From Streptomyces sp. NBC_00620 (GTDB lineage Bacteria > Actinomycetota > Actinomycetes > Streptomycetales > Streptomycetaceae), in assembly GCF_026341825.1 (NCBI RefSeq), contig NZ_JAPENY010000001.1:744001-808000 (forward strand): DNA of 64,000 nt, written 5' to 3'. Positions 25,140 through 33,713 of this stretch are shown piece after piece. The number at the start of each line of letters is the position of its first letter. Within the stretch, counting starts at the first letter, position 1. Under the pieces are notes generated by a model. The model saw only the letters and a list, made by a program, of their open reading frames with translations. It was not told where the DNA came from and ran no database searches. A program made the translations under genes and the position numbers.

Positions 25140-26588
25140 TCAGCCGAGGTCGATCTCCGGGTAGAGCGGGAAGCCGGTGAGCAGGTCGGTGGCCCGGTGG
25201 GAGATCTCGTCGGAGATCTTCGGGTCCAGGATGTGCTGGGCCTTGGACGGCTTGCCCTTGGCGGTGGTGCCGGCCTCGGCTGCGGTGAGGACGCGGTCGA
25301 TCAGGCCCGCGATCTCGTCCATCTCGGTCGTGCCCAGACCACGGGTGGTGAGCGCGGGCGTGCCGATGCGGATACCGGAGGTGTACCAGGCGCCGTTGGG
25401 GTCGGCGGGGATGGCGTTGCGGTTGGTGACGATGCCCGAGTCGAGGAGGGCGGTCTCGGCCTGACGGCCGGTGAGGCCGTAGGAGGAGGCGACGTCGATC
25501 AGGTTCAGGTGGTTGTCGGTGCCGCCGGTGACCAGGGTGGCGCCGCGGCGCATCAGGCCCTCGGCGAGGGCGCGGGCGTTGTCGACGACGGCCTGGGCGT
25601 AGTCGCGGAACTCGGGGCGACGGGCCTCGGCGAGTGCGACGGCCTTGGCGGCCATGACATGCGGAAGGGGGCCACCGAGGACCATCGGGCAGCCGCGGTC
25701 GACCTGCTCGGCGAGGGTCTCGTCGCACAGCACCATGCCGCCGCGCGGGCCGCGCAGTGACTTGTGTGTGGTGGTGGTGACGATCTGGGCGTGCGGAACC
25801 GGGTCGAAGTCGCCGGTGAGGACCTTGCCTGCGACGAGGCCGGCGAAGTGGGCCATGTCGACCATCAGCGTGGCGCCGACCTCGTCCGCGATCTCCCGCA
25901 TGATGCGGAAGTTCACCAGGCGGGGGTAGGCGGAGTAGCCGGCGACGATGATCAGGGGCTTGAACTCACGGGCGGAGGTGCGCAGGGCCTCGTAGTCGAT
26001 GAGGCCGGTGGCGGGGTCGGTGCCGTAGGAGCGCTGGTCGAACATCTTGCCGGAGATGTTCGGACGGAAGCCGTGGGTGAGGTGGCCGCCGGCGTCCAGG
26101 GACATGCCGAGCATGCGCTGGTTGCCGAGGTCGCGGCGGAGCTGGGCCCAGTCGGCGTCGGTGAGGTCGTTGACGTTGCGGACGCCGGCCCGCTCCAGGG
26201 CGGGGGCCTCGACGCGCTGGGCGAGGACGGCCCAGAAGGCGACGAGGTTGGCGTCGATGCCGGAGTGCGGCTGGGCGTAGGCGTGCTCGGCGCCGAAGAG
26301 TTCGCGGGCGTGCTCGGCGGCGAGGGCTTCGACGGTGTCGACGTTGCGACAGCCGGCGTAGAAGCGGCGGCCGACGGTGCCCTCGGCGTACTTGTCGCTG
26401 AACCAGTTGCCCATGGCCAGGAGGGTGGCCGGGGAGGCGTAGTTCTCGGAGGCGATCAGTTTGAGCATGTCGCGCTGGTCGGCGATTTCCTGGCCGATGG
26501 CGTCGGCGACCCGGGGCTCCACGGCCCGGATCACGTCAAGGGCGCTGCGGAAGGCGGTGGACTCGGTGGAAAGGGGCTGCTCTGGCAT
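25140..26588 (-). CDS. glyA: serine hydroxymethyltransferase
   Basis: 482 residues from ATG 26588, preceded by GGAGG; the start at 26657 lies within the riboswitch. PLP lysine is K276 in [14 protein letters not shown]; other SHMT marks are [31 protein letters not shown] and [12 protein letters not shown]. Longer than the ~420-residue common SHMT: it has an insertion around [19 protein letters not shown], seen in a second actinobacterial SHMT class. It converts serine and tetrahydrofolate to glycine and methylene-THF. Controlled by a ZTP riboswitch upstream, which links it to folate and purine status (folD, purH and purN are in this window too). Confidence 0.95.
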   Translation of the reverse strand: MPEQPLSTESTAFRSALDVIRAVEPRVADAIGQEIADQRDMLKLIASENYASPATLLAMGNWFSDKYAEGTVGRRFYAGCRNVDTVEALAAEHARELFGAEHAYAQPHSGIDANLVAFWAVLAQRVEAPALERAGVRNVNDLTDADWAQLRRDLGNQRMLGMSLDAGGHLTHGFRPNISGKMFDQRSYGTDPATGLIDYEALRTSAREFKPLIIVAGYSAYPRLVNFRIMREIADEVGATLMVDMAHFAGLVAGKVLTGDFDPVPHAQIVTTTTHKSLRGPRGGMVLCDETLAEQVDRGCPMVLGGPLPHVMAAKAVALAEARRPEFRDYAQAVVDNARALAEGLMRRGATLVTGGTDNHLNLIDVASSYGLTGRQAETALLDSGIVTNRNAIPADPNGAWYTSGIRIGTPALTTRGLGTTEMDEIAGLIDRVLTAAEAGTTAKGKPSKAQHILDPKISDEISHRATDLLTGFPLYPEIDLG

Positions 26589-26631
26589 GTCGGCCTCCGG
26601 ACGGCGTGGCGTATTGCGTTCACGATTCACG

Positions 26632-26718
26632 GTTCGGCCCAGGCGCACGGCACTCACAATCCGAGCCGCTCCCCGATGGTCGGTCCCATCCCAGCGCGCC
26701 AGTCACGGCTCGCCGGTC
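26632..26718 (-). promoter_or_regulatory. ZTP (pfl) riboswitch upstream of glyA
   Basis: Read on the minus strand the leader contains the family's conserved blocks in order: GTGACTGGCG (26706-26697), a GGGAT stem, CGGGGAGC (26675-26668), and GCGCCTGGGC (26646-26637), with pairing between CCGGCGAGCC and the GGCTC after the middle block. It ends ~45 bases before the glyA ATG. ZTP riboswitches sense ZMP/ZTP, which builds up when 10-formyl-THF is short, and raise one-carbon genes such as glyA. Assigned from memory of the consensus. Confidence 0.85.
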
Positions 26719-26830
26719 AGCCTACCGGGCGCGCCGGATCACAGGGGGCCCTGGTCCACCATGCGAGCGACGATAGGAATAGGCCACCAGTCGGCCCCCA
26801 TTCCCCTGTGCTGTAGGAAACGGAGACCCC

Positions 26831-28045
26831 GTGAGTACTACGGAGACCACGCGGGCGTACATCGCCGCGGCCGACGCGCACAGTGCGCACAACTACCACC
26901 CCCTGCCGGTCGTCGTGGCGACGGCGGACGGGGCGTGGATGACGGATGTCGAGGGGCGCCGCTTCCTCGACCTGCTCGCCGGATACTCGGCGCTGAATTT
27001 CGGACATGGCAACCGGCGGTTGCTCGACGCGGCGAGAGCGCAGCTGGAGCGGGTGACGCTGACTTCGCGGGCGTTCCATCACGACCGGTTCGCCGAGTTC
27101 TGCGCGCAGCTGGCGGAGCTGTGCGGCATGGAGATGGTGCTGCCGATGAACACGGGCGCGGAGGCGGTGGAGACGGCTGTGAAGACGGCCCGGAAGTGGG
27201 GGTACCGGGTCAAGGGGGTTCCGGACGGGGCGGCGAGGATCGTCGTGGCGAGCGACAACTTCCACGGCCGTACGACGACGATCATCAGCTTCTCCACGGA
27301 CGTGGAGGCCCGGGCGGATTTCGGCCCGTACACGCCGGGCTTCGACATCGTGCCGTACGGGGATCTGGCGGCGCTGCGGGAGGCGGTCACCGAGGAGACG
27401 GTCGCGGTGCTCCTTGAGCCGATCCAGGGGGAGGCGGGGGTGCTGGTGCCGCCGGAGGGCTACCTCCAGGGGGTGCGGGAGGTGACGCGTGAGCGGAACG
27501 TGCTGTTCATCGCGGACGAGATCCAGTCGGGCCTCGGGCGGACCGGCCGGACCTTCGCCTGTGAGCACGAGGGGGTCGTGCCCGATGTGTATGTGCTGGG
27601 CAAGGCGCTCGGGGGCGGGGTCGTCCCGGTGTCCGCGGTGGTGTCCTCGGCCGAGGTGCTCGGGGTGTTCCGGCCCGGTGAGCACGGGTCGACGTTCGGG
27701 GGGAATCCGCTGGCCTGTGCGGTGGCGCTCGAGGTGATCGCGATGCTGCGGTCGGGCGAGTACCAGCGGCGGGCCGCCGAGCTGGGCGATCATCTGCACC
27801 GCGAGCTGGGGCTGTTGACGGGCACGGGCCATGTGACACAGGTGCGCGGGCGCGGGCTGTGGGCGGGCGTCGACATCGCCCCGGCGTACGGCACGGGCCG
27901 GGAGATCTCCGAGAAGCTGATGGACCGGGGTGTCCTGGTCAAGGACACCCACGGGGCCACCATTCGGATCGCCCCACCCCTGGTCATCAGCAAGGAGGAC
28001 CTGGACTGGGGGCTCGCCCAGCTCCGCGCGGTACTGGGGGCCTAG
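26831..28045 (+). CDS. rocD: ornithine--oxo-acid transaminase
   Basis: 404 residues from GTG 26831. Class III aminotransferase: NTGAEAVETAVKTARKWGY, NFHGRTTTIISFS, LEPIQGEAGVLVP, DEIQSGLGRTG and PLP lysine K258 in VYVLGKALGGGVVPVSA, all close to ornithine aminotransferase. It converts ornithine and 2-oxoglutarate to glutamate semialdehyde and glutamate. It is divergent from glyA across the riboswitch region, and its 3' end is 6 bp from the convergent ATP-grasp gene. Confidence 0.93.
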   Translation: MSTTETTRAYIAAADAHSAHNYHPLPVVVATADGAWMTDVEGRRFLDLLAGYSALNFGHGNRRLLDAARAQLERVTLTSRAFHHDRFAEFCAQLAELCGMEMVLPMNTGAEAVETAVKTARKWGYRVKGVPDGAARIVVASDNFHGRTTTIISFSTDVEARADFGPYTPGFDIVPYGDLAALREAVTEETVAVLLEPIQGEAGVLVPPEGYLQGVREVTRERNVLFIADEIQSGLGRTGRTFACEHEGVVPDVYVLGKALGGGVVPVSAVVSSAEVLGVFRPGEHGSTFGGNPLACAVALEVIAMLRSGEYQRRAAELGDHLHRELGLLTGTGHVTQVRGRGLWAGVDIAPAYGTGREISEKLMDRGVLVKDTHGATIRIAPPLVISKEDLDWGLAQLRAVLGA

Positions 28046-28051
28046 ATCCGG

Positions 28052-29248
28052 CTAAAGGATCACGTGGGGCAGGAAGCGGGCGTATTCGTCCGTGATCAGG
28101 CCGGTGGACTCGCGGATGCCGAGGCCGGCCGACTCGTCCTCGACGACCCAGGCGCCGAGGACGACACGGTTGCCGTCGAAGGAAGGAAGAGGGGCCAATT
28201 CCTGGTAGCAGCAGGGTTCTTCACGGGCGACGGATGAGGCGACGGGTGAGGCGCCGGGCTGGTGGACCGTCACGCCCGCGCCCTCGCGGCCGAGGAGGGG
28301 CTTGGCGACGTAGCCCGTCGTCGTCGCCAGTTCGCGGGGGCCGTCGAGGTAGGAGGGGAGGAGGTTGGGGTGTCCCGGGTAGAGCTCCCAGAGGATGGCG
28401 AGGAGGGCCTTGTTGGAGAGGAGCATCTTCCAGGCGGGCTCGATCCACAGCGTGGTACCCGTGCCGCCGCCGTTGTCGAGGGTGTCCAGGACGTGGTCGG
28501 CGAAGCGGTCGGTGGTGAGCCATTCCCAGGGGTAGAGCTTGAAGCAGCTGCGGATGAAACGGAGTTGGTTGTCGACGAAGCGGCCGGAGAGGGGGTCCCA
28601 GCCGATCTCCTCCACCGGGATCCAGTCCGTGTCAAGTCCGGCCTGTTCGGCGGTCTCCTTGAGATAGGCGACCGTCATGAGGTCCTCGCCGAGTTCGTCG
28701 GCGGCGGAGTGGGCGAAGTGGAGGGGGCTGCCCGGCGGGAGGAGGGCGGCGTGCTTCTTCCAGGCGGCGACGAGGCGTTCGTGGAGGGAGTTCCACTGGT
28801 CGGCGCCCGGGAACCGGTCCTCCATCCAGAACCACTGGGGGCTGGCCGCCTCGACGAGCGACGTCGGGGTGTCGGCGTTGTACTCCAGGAGCTTGGCGGG
28901 ACCCGTGCCGTCGTAGCGGAGGTCGAAGCGGCCGTAGACGGAGGGGAGTTCGGCTCGTCGGTGCCAGGCTTCGGCGACCGCTCCCGCGACGCGCGGGTCG
29001 GTGATACCGAGGTCGGCGAAGCGGTCCCGCTCGACGATGTGCTCGGCCGCGACCAGGCACATGCGGTGCAGTTCCTCGACGACCTCCTCCAGCGCCTCGA
29101 CCTCGGGGAGCGAGAAGGCGTAGTACGCGCTCTCGTCCCAGTAGGGGCGCAGGGAGTCGTCGGGGTAGCGGGTGAGCGGGTAGATCAGGCCCTGTTGCTC
29201 GACGGTCTGCTGCCAGCCGTCGCGGGGCTCGATGGTTCGGCGTTCCAT
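28052..29248 (-). CDS. glutathionylspermidine synthase-like ATP-grasp protein (YgiC/YjfC family)
   Basis: 398 residues from ATG 29248 (MERRTIEPRDGWQQTVEQQG). The C-terminal ATP-grasp ligase domain of the GspS family is clear: RFDLRYDGTGPAKLLEYNADTPTSL, PWEWL, LWIEPAWKMLLSNKALLAILWELYPGHPNLLP and GYVAKPLLGREGAGV. The N-terminal amidase of true GspS is absent, as in E. coli YgiC/YjfC. It probably forms a peptide-like bond between unknown partners. Streptomyces do not make glutathione, so a glutathione substrate is unlikely. It is encoded 31 bp downstream of a small lipoprotein gene, like ygiB-ygiC. Confidence 0.9.
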   Translation of the reverse strand: MERRTIEPRDGWQQTVEQQGLIYPLTRYPDDSLRPYWDESAYYAFSLPEVEALEEVVEELHRMCLVAAEHIVERDRFADLGITDPRVAGAVAEAWHRRAELPSVYGRFDLRYDGTGPAKLLEYNADTPTSLVEAASPQWFWMEDRFPGADQWNSLHERLVAAWKKHAALLPPGSPLHFAHSAADELGEDLMTVAYLKETAEQAGLDTDWIPVEEIGWDPLSGRFVDNQLRFIRSCFKLYPWEWLTTDRFADHVLDTLDNGGGTGTTLWIEPAWKMLLSNKALLAILWELYPGHPNLLPSYLDGPRELATTTGYVAKPLLGREGAGVTVHQPGASPVASSVAREEPCCYQELAPLPSFDGNRVVLGAWVVEDESAGLGIRESTGLITDEYARFLPHVIL

Positions 29249-29279
29249 GGCGTACGTCTTCGATCGGGATCCGTGTCGC

Positions 29280-29630
29280 TCAGCCGCCGGAGCTTCCCTT
29301 GCCGCTGCCGCTGTCACTTCCGAGGCCGCCCCGGTCGACGCCGCTGCCGCCGCTGCCCGAACCGCTGCCCGAGCCCGACTTGGTGAAGGAGCCGCCCTTG
29401 ACCCAGCCGCTCTTCTTCTTGCCGCCGTAGTAGTAGCTGCCGTTGACGGAGGTGGTGGTCTTGCAGTTCTTGTCGGCTACGACCTCGTAGCCCTTGGTGG
29501 CGGTGTAGCTGTCGCGGTCGACGCAGCGCTTGTCGGGGTCCGAGGAGCAGGCGGTCAGTGCCACCGCGAGGAGTCCCATGCCGCCGAGCACGACCGTGCC
29601 CGAGCGCAGTTGCCGTCGTGAATCCGCCAT
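29280..29630 (-). CDS. small lipoprotein, YgiB/DUF1190-like partner of the ATP-grasp gene
   Basis: 116 residues from ATG 29630 (MADSRRQLRSGTVVLGGMG). The signal ends in a lipobox LTAC-S. The mature part has CVDRDSYTATKGYEVVADKNC and GSYYYGGKKKSGWVKGGSF, then a Gly/Ser tail. Pairing of a small Cys/Tyr/Gly-rich lipoprotein with a GspS-type ATP-grasp protein mirrors enterobacterial ygiB-ygiC and yjfM-yjfC; sequence similarity itself is weak by eye, so the DUF1190 call is tentative. Confidence 0.8.
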   Translation of the reverse strand: MADSRRQLRSGTVVLGGMGLLAVALTACSSDPDKRCVDRDSYTATKGYEVVADKNCKTTTSVNGSYYYGGKKKSGWVKGGSFTKSGSGSGSGSGGSGVDRGGLGSDSGSGKGSSGG

Positions 29631-29763
29631 GTCCGTGCCCCCGTTGTCCTGCTCAGATGTCCTGCTCAGATGCTCTTCAGCGACCAGATTAAAGATCGAC
29701 TTCGGTGGCCGTCCATTGACCCCCTTGGGTAATCCCTCCCCCGGGGACACTTACAGTCACTTC

Positions 29764-30633
29764 GTGCTCTTTGGAATGATCTGCGCCCTCGGTGCGGCGG
29801 TCTGCTTCGGTACGGCGACGGTGTTGCAGGCGATGGCCGCGCGCGAGGCGGCGTCCGCCGGTGGCGGGACGGGCGACGGCGGGACGGGCGGCGGGGCCGG
29901 TGCGGATGCCGCGTTGCTCCTGCGGGCGGTGCGGCAGTGGCGGTATCTCGTGGGGCTCGCGCTCGACGGGGTCGGGTTCCTGCTCCAGATCGTGGCGCTG
30001 CGGTCGCTGCCCATCTACGCGGTGGGGGCCGCGCTCGCCGCGAGCCTGGCGGTGACGGCGGTGGTCGCGGCGCGGCTGCTGCATGTGCGGCTGAGCCGGG
30101 TCGAGTGGGGTGCGGTGGGGGTGGTGTGTGCGGGGCTCGCCATGTTGGGGCTGGCGTCGGGGGCCGAGGGGGACCGGGCGGGGTCCATCGCGCTGAAGTA
30201 CGCGATGTTGGGGACCGCGGTGGGCGTGCTGCTGCTGGGGGCGGCGGGTGGGCGCTTGCCCGAGCGGGGGCGGGCGCTCGTCCTGGGGCTCGGGGCCGGG
30301 TTCGGGTTCGGGGTGGTTGAGGTGGCGGTGCGGCTTGTCGACGACCTTGCGGTCGGGTCCCTGCTTCGCAATCCGGCGACGTACGCGCTTCTCGTCGGTG
30401 GGGGTGCGGCGTTTCTTCTTCTCACGTCCGCCTTGCAGCGGGGGTCGGTGACCGTGGCCACTGCCGGGATGGTCGTTGGGGAGACCGTCGGGCCCGCGGT
30501 GGTGGGGGTGGTGTGGCTGGGGGATCGTACGCGGGAGGGGTTGGAGTGGCTGGCGGTGCTCGGGTTTGTGGTTGCGGTGCTGGGGGCGTTGGCGCTGGCG
30601 CGGTTCGGGGAGGCGCCGGAGGGGGGTGCGTAG
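29764..30633 (+). CDS. DMT-type multi-spanning transporter-like membrane protein
   Basis: 289 residues from GTG 29764 (VLFGMICALGAAVCFGTATVL), ~9-10 hydrophobic segments covering almost the whole chain with short loops; a Gly-rich loop lies at residues ~32-48. The layout of two four- to five-TM halves, with PIYAVGAALAASLAVTAVVAARL and VATAGMVVGETVGPAVVGVVWLGD, fits the drug/metabolite transporter fold. Substrate unknown. Its 3' end runs directly into a copy of the dispersed intergenic repeat. Confidence 0.8.
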   Translation: MLFGMICALGAAVCFGTATVLQAMAAREAASAGGGTGDGGTGGGAGADAALLLRAVRQWRYLVGLALDGVGFLLQIVALRSLPIYAVGAALAASLAVTAVVAARLLHVRLSRVEWGAVGVVCAGLAMLGLASGAEGDRAGSIALKYAMLGTAVGVLLLGAAGGRLPERGRALVLGLGAGFGFGVVEVAVRLVDDLAVGSLLRNPATYALLVGGGAAFLLLTSALQRGSVTVATAGMVVGETVGPAVVGVVWLGDRTREGLEWLAVLGFVVAVLGALALARFGEAPEGGA

Positions 30634-30635
30634 TG

Positions 30636-30744
30636 TTTTTTCGCCCCCTCCGCCCCTTCCCGTCCCGTTCCTGGGGGCTGCCGCCCCCAGACCCCCGCAT
30701 CGCGCTGACGCGCTCGTCCTCAAACGCCGGACGGGCTGAAAAAC
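30636..30744 (+). repeat. dispersed intergenic repeat, copy A
   Basis: Opens with TTTTTTCGCCCCCTCCGCCC, has an 8-bp hairpin CTGGGGGC/GCCCCCAG, then CGCGCTCGTCCTCAAACGCC and ends GGACGGGCTG. The same sequence recurs at 43658, 52277 and (inverted) 52372. It fills the space between the DMT gene and the MocR gene and may act as a terminator. Confidence 0.85.
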
Positions 30745-32142
30745 CTACGGTAGCGCCCTGCACAACGCCTCCAACGCCCCCGACCACGCATGGTCCGGTG
30801 GCGTGCCGTAACCCACCACCAGTGCGTCGAGCGGTTCGGTGACCGCGGCCGCGTGGCGGTAGCGGGACAGGCCGTGGACGGCCAGGCCCTGCCACGCCGC
30901 CGCGCGTAGGACCGACTGCTCCGTGCCGGGCGGGAGTTGGAGGACGGCGTGCAGGCCTGCCGCGATGCCGGTGGCCCGGACTGCGGGGGCGCGGGTGGCG
31001 AGGGAGGAGACGAGTGCGTCGCGGCGGCGGCGGTAGCGGAGGCGGGCGGCGCGGATGTGGCGGTCGTAGGCGCCGGAGGTGATGAACTCCGCGAGGGTCA
31101 GTTGGTCCAGGACACCGGAGGACCAACCGCCGCCGTCCTTCAGCGCCATGACCTCGCCCGCGAGCGACGGCGGCAGGACCAGCCAGCCCAGGCGGAGGCC
31201 TGGGGCGAGGGACTTGCTGGCGGTGCCGAAGTACACCACGTGGTCGGGGTCGAGGCCTTGCAGGGCGCCGACCGGCTGGCGGTCGTAGCGGAACTCGCCG
31301 TCGTAGTCGTCCTCCAGGATCAGGCCTCCGGTGCGGCGGGCCCAGTCCACGACGGCTGCCCGGCGGTCGGGGTGGAGGGGCACTCCCATGGGGAACTGGT
31401 GCGCGGGGGTCAGCAGCATGGCCCGTACGCCAGTCAAGTCGTCCGTGCGGGTGCCGAGTTCGTCGAAGGGCAGGGGGACGGTGCGCAGGCCCGAGCGGTG
31501 CAGCAGGTTCCAGTGCACGTCGAGGCCGTACGACTCCACGGCGAGCGAACGCAGACCGCGCTGCCGCAGCACCGCGCCGAGCAGCGTCAGGGCGTCCGAG
31601 AAACCGGAGCAGACGACGATGCGGTCCGCGTCGGCCCGTACGCCTCGGGCGCGGGAGAGGTAGCCCGCGAGGGCGGTGCGCAGTTCGGGGCGGCCGCGCG
31701 CGTCGCCGTAGCCGAGGGCGTCGTGCGGTGCGCGGGTCAGGGCTCGGCGGGCGGCCTTGAGCCACTCGGTGCGCGGGAAGGAGGCGAGGTCGGGGCTGCC
31801 GGGGATCAGGTCGTACGCGGGGCGCCCCGGCTCGCGGGTGCGGGGCGCCCCGGCCGACGCGGGCGCCGGTTGCGGCAGCGTCCGTTCCGCGACGCGGGTG
31901 CCCGAGCCCTGGCGTGCGGTGAGCCAGCCCTCGGCGACGAGACCGGCGTACGCGTCGGCGACCGTGTTGCGGGCGATGCCCAGGTCGGCGGCGAGCGAAC
32001 GGGAGGAGGGGAGGCGGGTTCCGGGGGCGAGTCTGCCGCTGCGGACCGCCTCGCGCAGGGCGTCCGTCAGACCTCTGCGGACGCCGGGCCCGGTCGGCTC
32101 GACATGCAGGTCGACCCCCAAATTGGCCCATGCTTTTGCCAT
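30745..32142 (-). CDS. MocR-type regulator (GntR HTH fused to aminotransferase domain)
   Basis: 465 residues. Residues ~15-75 are a GntR-type winged helix (VRRGLTDALREAVRSGRLAPG, RSLAADLGIARNTVADAYAGLVAEGWL). After a Pro/Ala linker comes a class I aminotransferase-like domain with PLP lysine K310 in YFGTASKSLAPGLRLGW, and EDDYDGEFRYD. MocR proteins usually bind PLP as a signal rather than act as enzymes. It is divergent from an AhpD-like gene only 47 bp away; that gap contains ATGG/CCAT half sites around 32140-32155, so regulation of the AhpD-like/PEP-mutase-like pair is likely (inference). Confidence 0.92.
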   Translation of the reverse strand: MAKAWANLGVDLHVEPTGPGVRRGLTDALREAVRSGRLAPGTRLPSSRSLAADLGIARNTVADAYAGLVAEGWLTARQGSGTRVAERTLPQPAPASAGAPRTREPGRPAYDLIPGSPDLASFPRTEWLKAARRALTRAPHDALGYGDARGRPELRTALAGYLSRARGVRADADRIVVCSGFSDALTLLGAVLRQRGLRSLAVESYGLDVHWNLLHRSGLRTVPLPFDELGTRTDDLTGVRAMLLTPAHQFPMGVPLHPDRRAAVVDWARRTGGLILEDDYDGEFRYDRQPVGALQGLDPDHVVYFGTASKSLAPGLRLGWLVLPPSLAGEVMALKDGGGWSSGVLDQLTLAEFITSGAYDRHIRAARLRYRRRRDALVSSLATRAPAVRATGIAAGLHAVLQLPPGTEQSVLRAAAWQGLAVHGLSRYRHAAAVTEPLDALVVGYGTPPDHAWSGALEALCRALP

Positions 32143-32189
32143 GGGAATGGACCATACCCCTGGGCTACTCCGCTCGTAGGGTCCTCACC

Positions 32190-32702
32190 ATGACGACGAA
32201 GACCATGACGACGAAACCCACGGCGTACGCCCCCGAGCCCAGCGCCCGTCTCCCCTGGGCCAAGCTCGCCCCCGATGTCTACAAGGCCATGGTCAGGCTC
32301 GACGCGGCGGCCCGGCAGGGCGTGGACCCCGTCCTCCTGGAGCTCGTGAAGATCCGCGCCTCGCAGCTCAACCACTGCGCGTTCTGCCTGGACATGCACA
32401 CCAAGGACGCGCTCGCGGCGGGTGAGAGCGTCGAGCGGATCGTGCAGCTCAGCGCGTGGGAGGAGTCGCCGCACTTCTACACCGAGAAGGAGCTCGCGGC
32501 GATCGCACTGACCGAGGCGGTGACTGTCCTGACGGACGGCTTCGTGCCGGACGCGGTGTACGAGCGTGCCGCCGGGCTCTTCGAGGAGGGGGAGCTGGCT
32601 CAGCTGATCGCCGCGATCACGGTGATCAACGCGTGGAACCGGTTCGGGGTGGCGTGCCGGCTGGTGCCGGGGCACTACGAGGCGGGGCAGTACAAGTCGT
32701 GA
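32190..32702 (+). CDS. carboxymuconolactone decarboxylase/AhpD-like alkylhydroperoxidase family protein
   Basis: 170 residues from ATG 32190 (MTTKTMTTKPTAYAPEPS); ATG 32205 is also possible. The family's redox motif is present as KIRASQLNHCAFCLDMHTKDAL: C-x-x-C with the following His. It ends AWNRFGVACRLVPGHYEAGQYKS. Such proteins often act as peroxidases or in antioxidant defence; substrate unknown. It overlaps the following PEP-mutase-like gene by GTGA and is divergent from MocR. Confidence 0.9.
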   Translation: MTTKTMTTKPTAYAPEPSARLPWAKLAPDVYKAMVRLDAAARQGVDPVLLELVKIRASQLNHCAFCLDMHTKDALAAGESVERIVQLSAWEESPHFYTEKELAAIALTEAVTVLTDGFVPDAVYERAAGLFEEGELAQLIAAITVINAWNRFGVACRLVPGHYEAGQYKS

Positions 32703-33490
32703 GCGCGGTACCGGTCGGGAGCGAGGTACCAGTTGTGAGCGAGGTATCGGTTGTCAGCGAGGTAGAGGCATCGGTTGTGAGCAAGGTCGAGGTTTTCCGC
32801 GCGTTGCATCACAGCCGCCTGCCCGGCGATCCCCTGGTTCTCCCCGGGCCCTGGGACGCCGCCAGCGCGCGGGTGTTCGCGGACGCCGGGTTCCCGGCGC
32901 TCGCCACTCCCAGCGCCGGGGTCGCCACGTCGCTCGGGTACGAGGACGGGGAGACGCCGGCGGACGAGATGTTCGCGGCGGTCGCGCGGATCGTACGGGC
33001 CGTCGACGTGCCCGTGTCCGCGGATGTCGAGGACGGGTACGGGATCGCGCCCGCGGAGCTGGTGGAGCGGCTCCTCGAGACCGGGGCGGTCGGCTGCAAC
33101 CTCGAGGACTCCGCCGGGGGTGTGCTCAAGGAGCCCTCTCGGCATGCCGATTGGCTTGCGGAGGTGCGGGACGTGGCGGGTGGGGAGCTGTTCGTCAACG
33201 CTCGGATCGACACGTTTGTACGGGGGGTCGCGGATCCGAGGGCGGCTATTGAGCGGGCCGGGTTGTACGTGGGGGCCGGGGCGGACTGTGTGTATCCGAT
33301 CGGGGCTCCGGTGGAGGTGGTTCCGCTGTTGCGGGCGGGGATTCTGGGGCCGGTCAATTTTCTCGGGCGGCCTGAGGGGGGCTCGGTGAGGGAATTGGGC
33401 GGACTCGGGGCTACGCGGGTTACGTTCGGGCCTGGGTTGCTGCGGTGCTCTGTCGATGCGTTGCGCGGGGTTGTCGCGGGGTTGGGGTAG
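32699..33490 (+). CDS. isocitrate lyase/PEP mutase superfamily protein
   Basis: 263 residues if the coupled GTG 32699 is used; GTG 32735 and 32777 are in frame and 32777 gives the family's usual N terminus. The first ~30 residues are a Val/Ser/Glu repeat (VSEVSV-like). The core is PEP mutase-like: LPGPWDAASARVFADAGFPALATPSAGVATSLGYEDGE, SADVEDGYG (metal/substrate site), GCNLEDSAGG, VNARIDTFVRG and GADCVYPIGAP. It probably cleaves or forms a C-C or C-P bond next to a carboxylate; the exact reaction is unknown. Co-transcribed with an AhpD-like gene. Confidence 0.88.
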   Translation: MSAVPVGSEVPVVSEVSVVSEVEASVVSKVEVFRALHHSRLPGDPLVLPGPWDAASARVFADAGFPALATPSAGVATSLGYEDGETPADEMFAAVARIVRAVDVPVSADVEDGYGIAPAELVERLLETGAVGCNLEDSAGGVLKEPSRHADWLAEVRDVAGGELFVNARIDTFVRGVADPRAAIERAGLYVGAGADCVYPIGAPVEVVPLLRAGILGPVNFLGRPEGGSVRELGGLGATRVTFGPGLLRCSVDALRGVVAGLG

Positions 33491-33588
33491 TGCTTGCCGG
33501 GCGCCTTCCTGCGGGGCGCCCGGCGTGGGGGCTGGGGTCGGGGTGGGTGCGCTTGCCCGCGCTTGCAGGGTGCCGCTGTGCCCACCCG

Positions 33589-33703
33589 TGCCGCCCCTAG
33601 CGGCACGCATGCCCACAGCTATGACGGACGGGTGGGTGGGCTGCCGCCCCTAGCGGCACGCATGCCCACAGCTGGGGCGGTTGCGGAGGCACGCATGCCC
33701 ACG
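33589..33703. repeat. 32-bp direct repeats in a convergent intergenic region
   Basis: Two identical 32-bp copies (33589-33620 and 33642-33673) begin TGCCGCCCCTAGCGGCACGC; part of a third (GGCACGCATGCCCAC) lies near 33688-33702. Each full copy can fold (TGCCGC/GCGGCA). The gap 33491-33713 separates the ends of the PEP-mutase-like and ProX-like genes and has no other content that I see. Confidence 0.85.
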
Positions 33704-33713
33704 GCGGGGGCGG

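Noticed and set aside
33589..33703. possible CRISPR-like repeats
   Set aside because: Only two full copies, spacer 21 bp, no cas genes.
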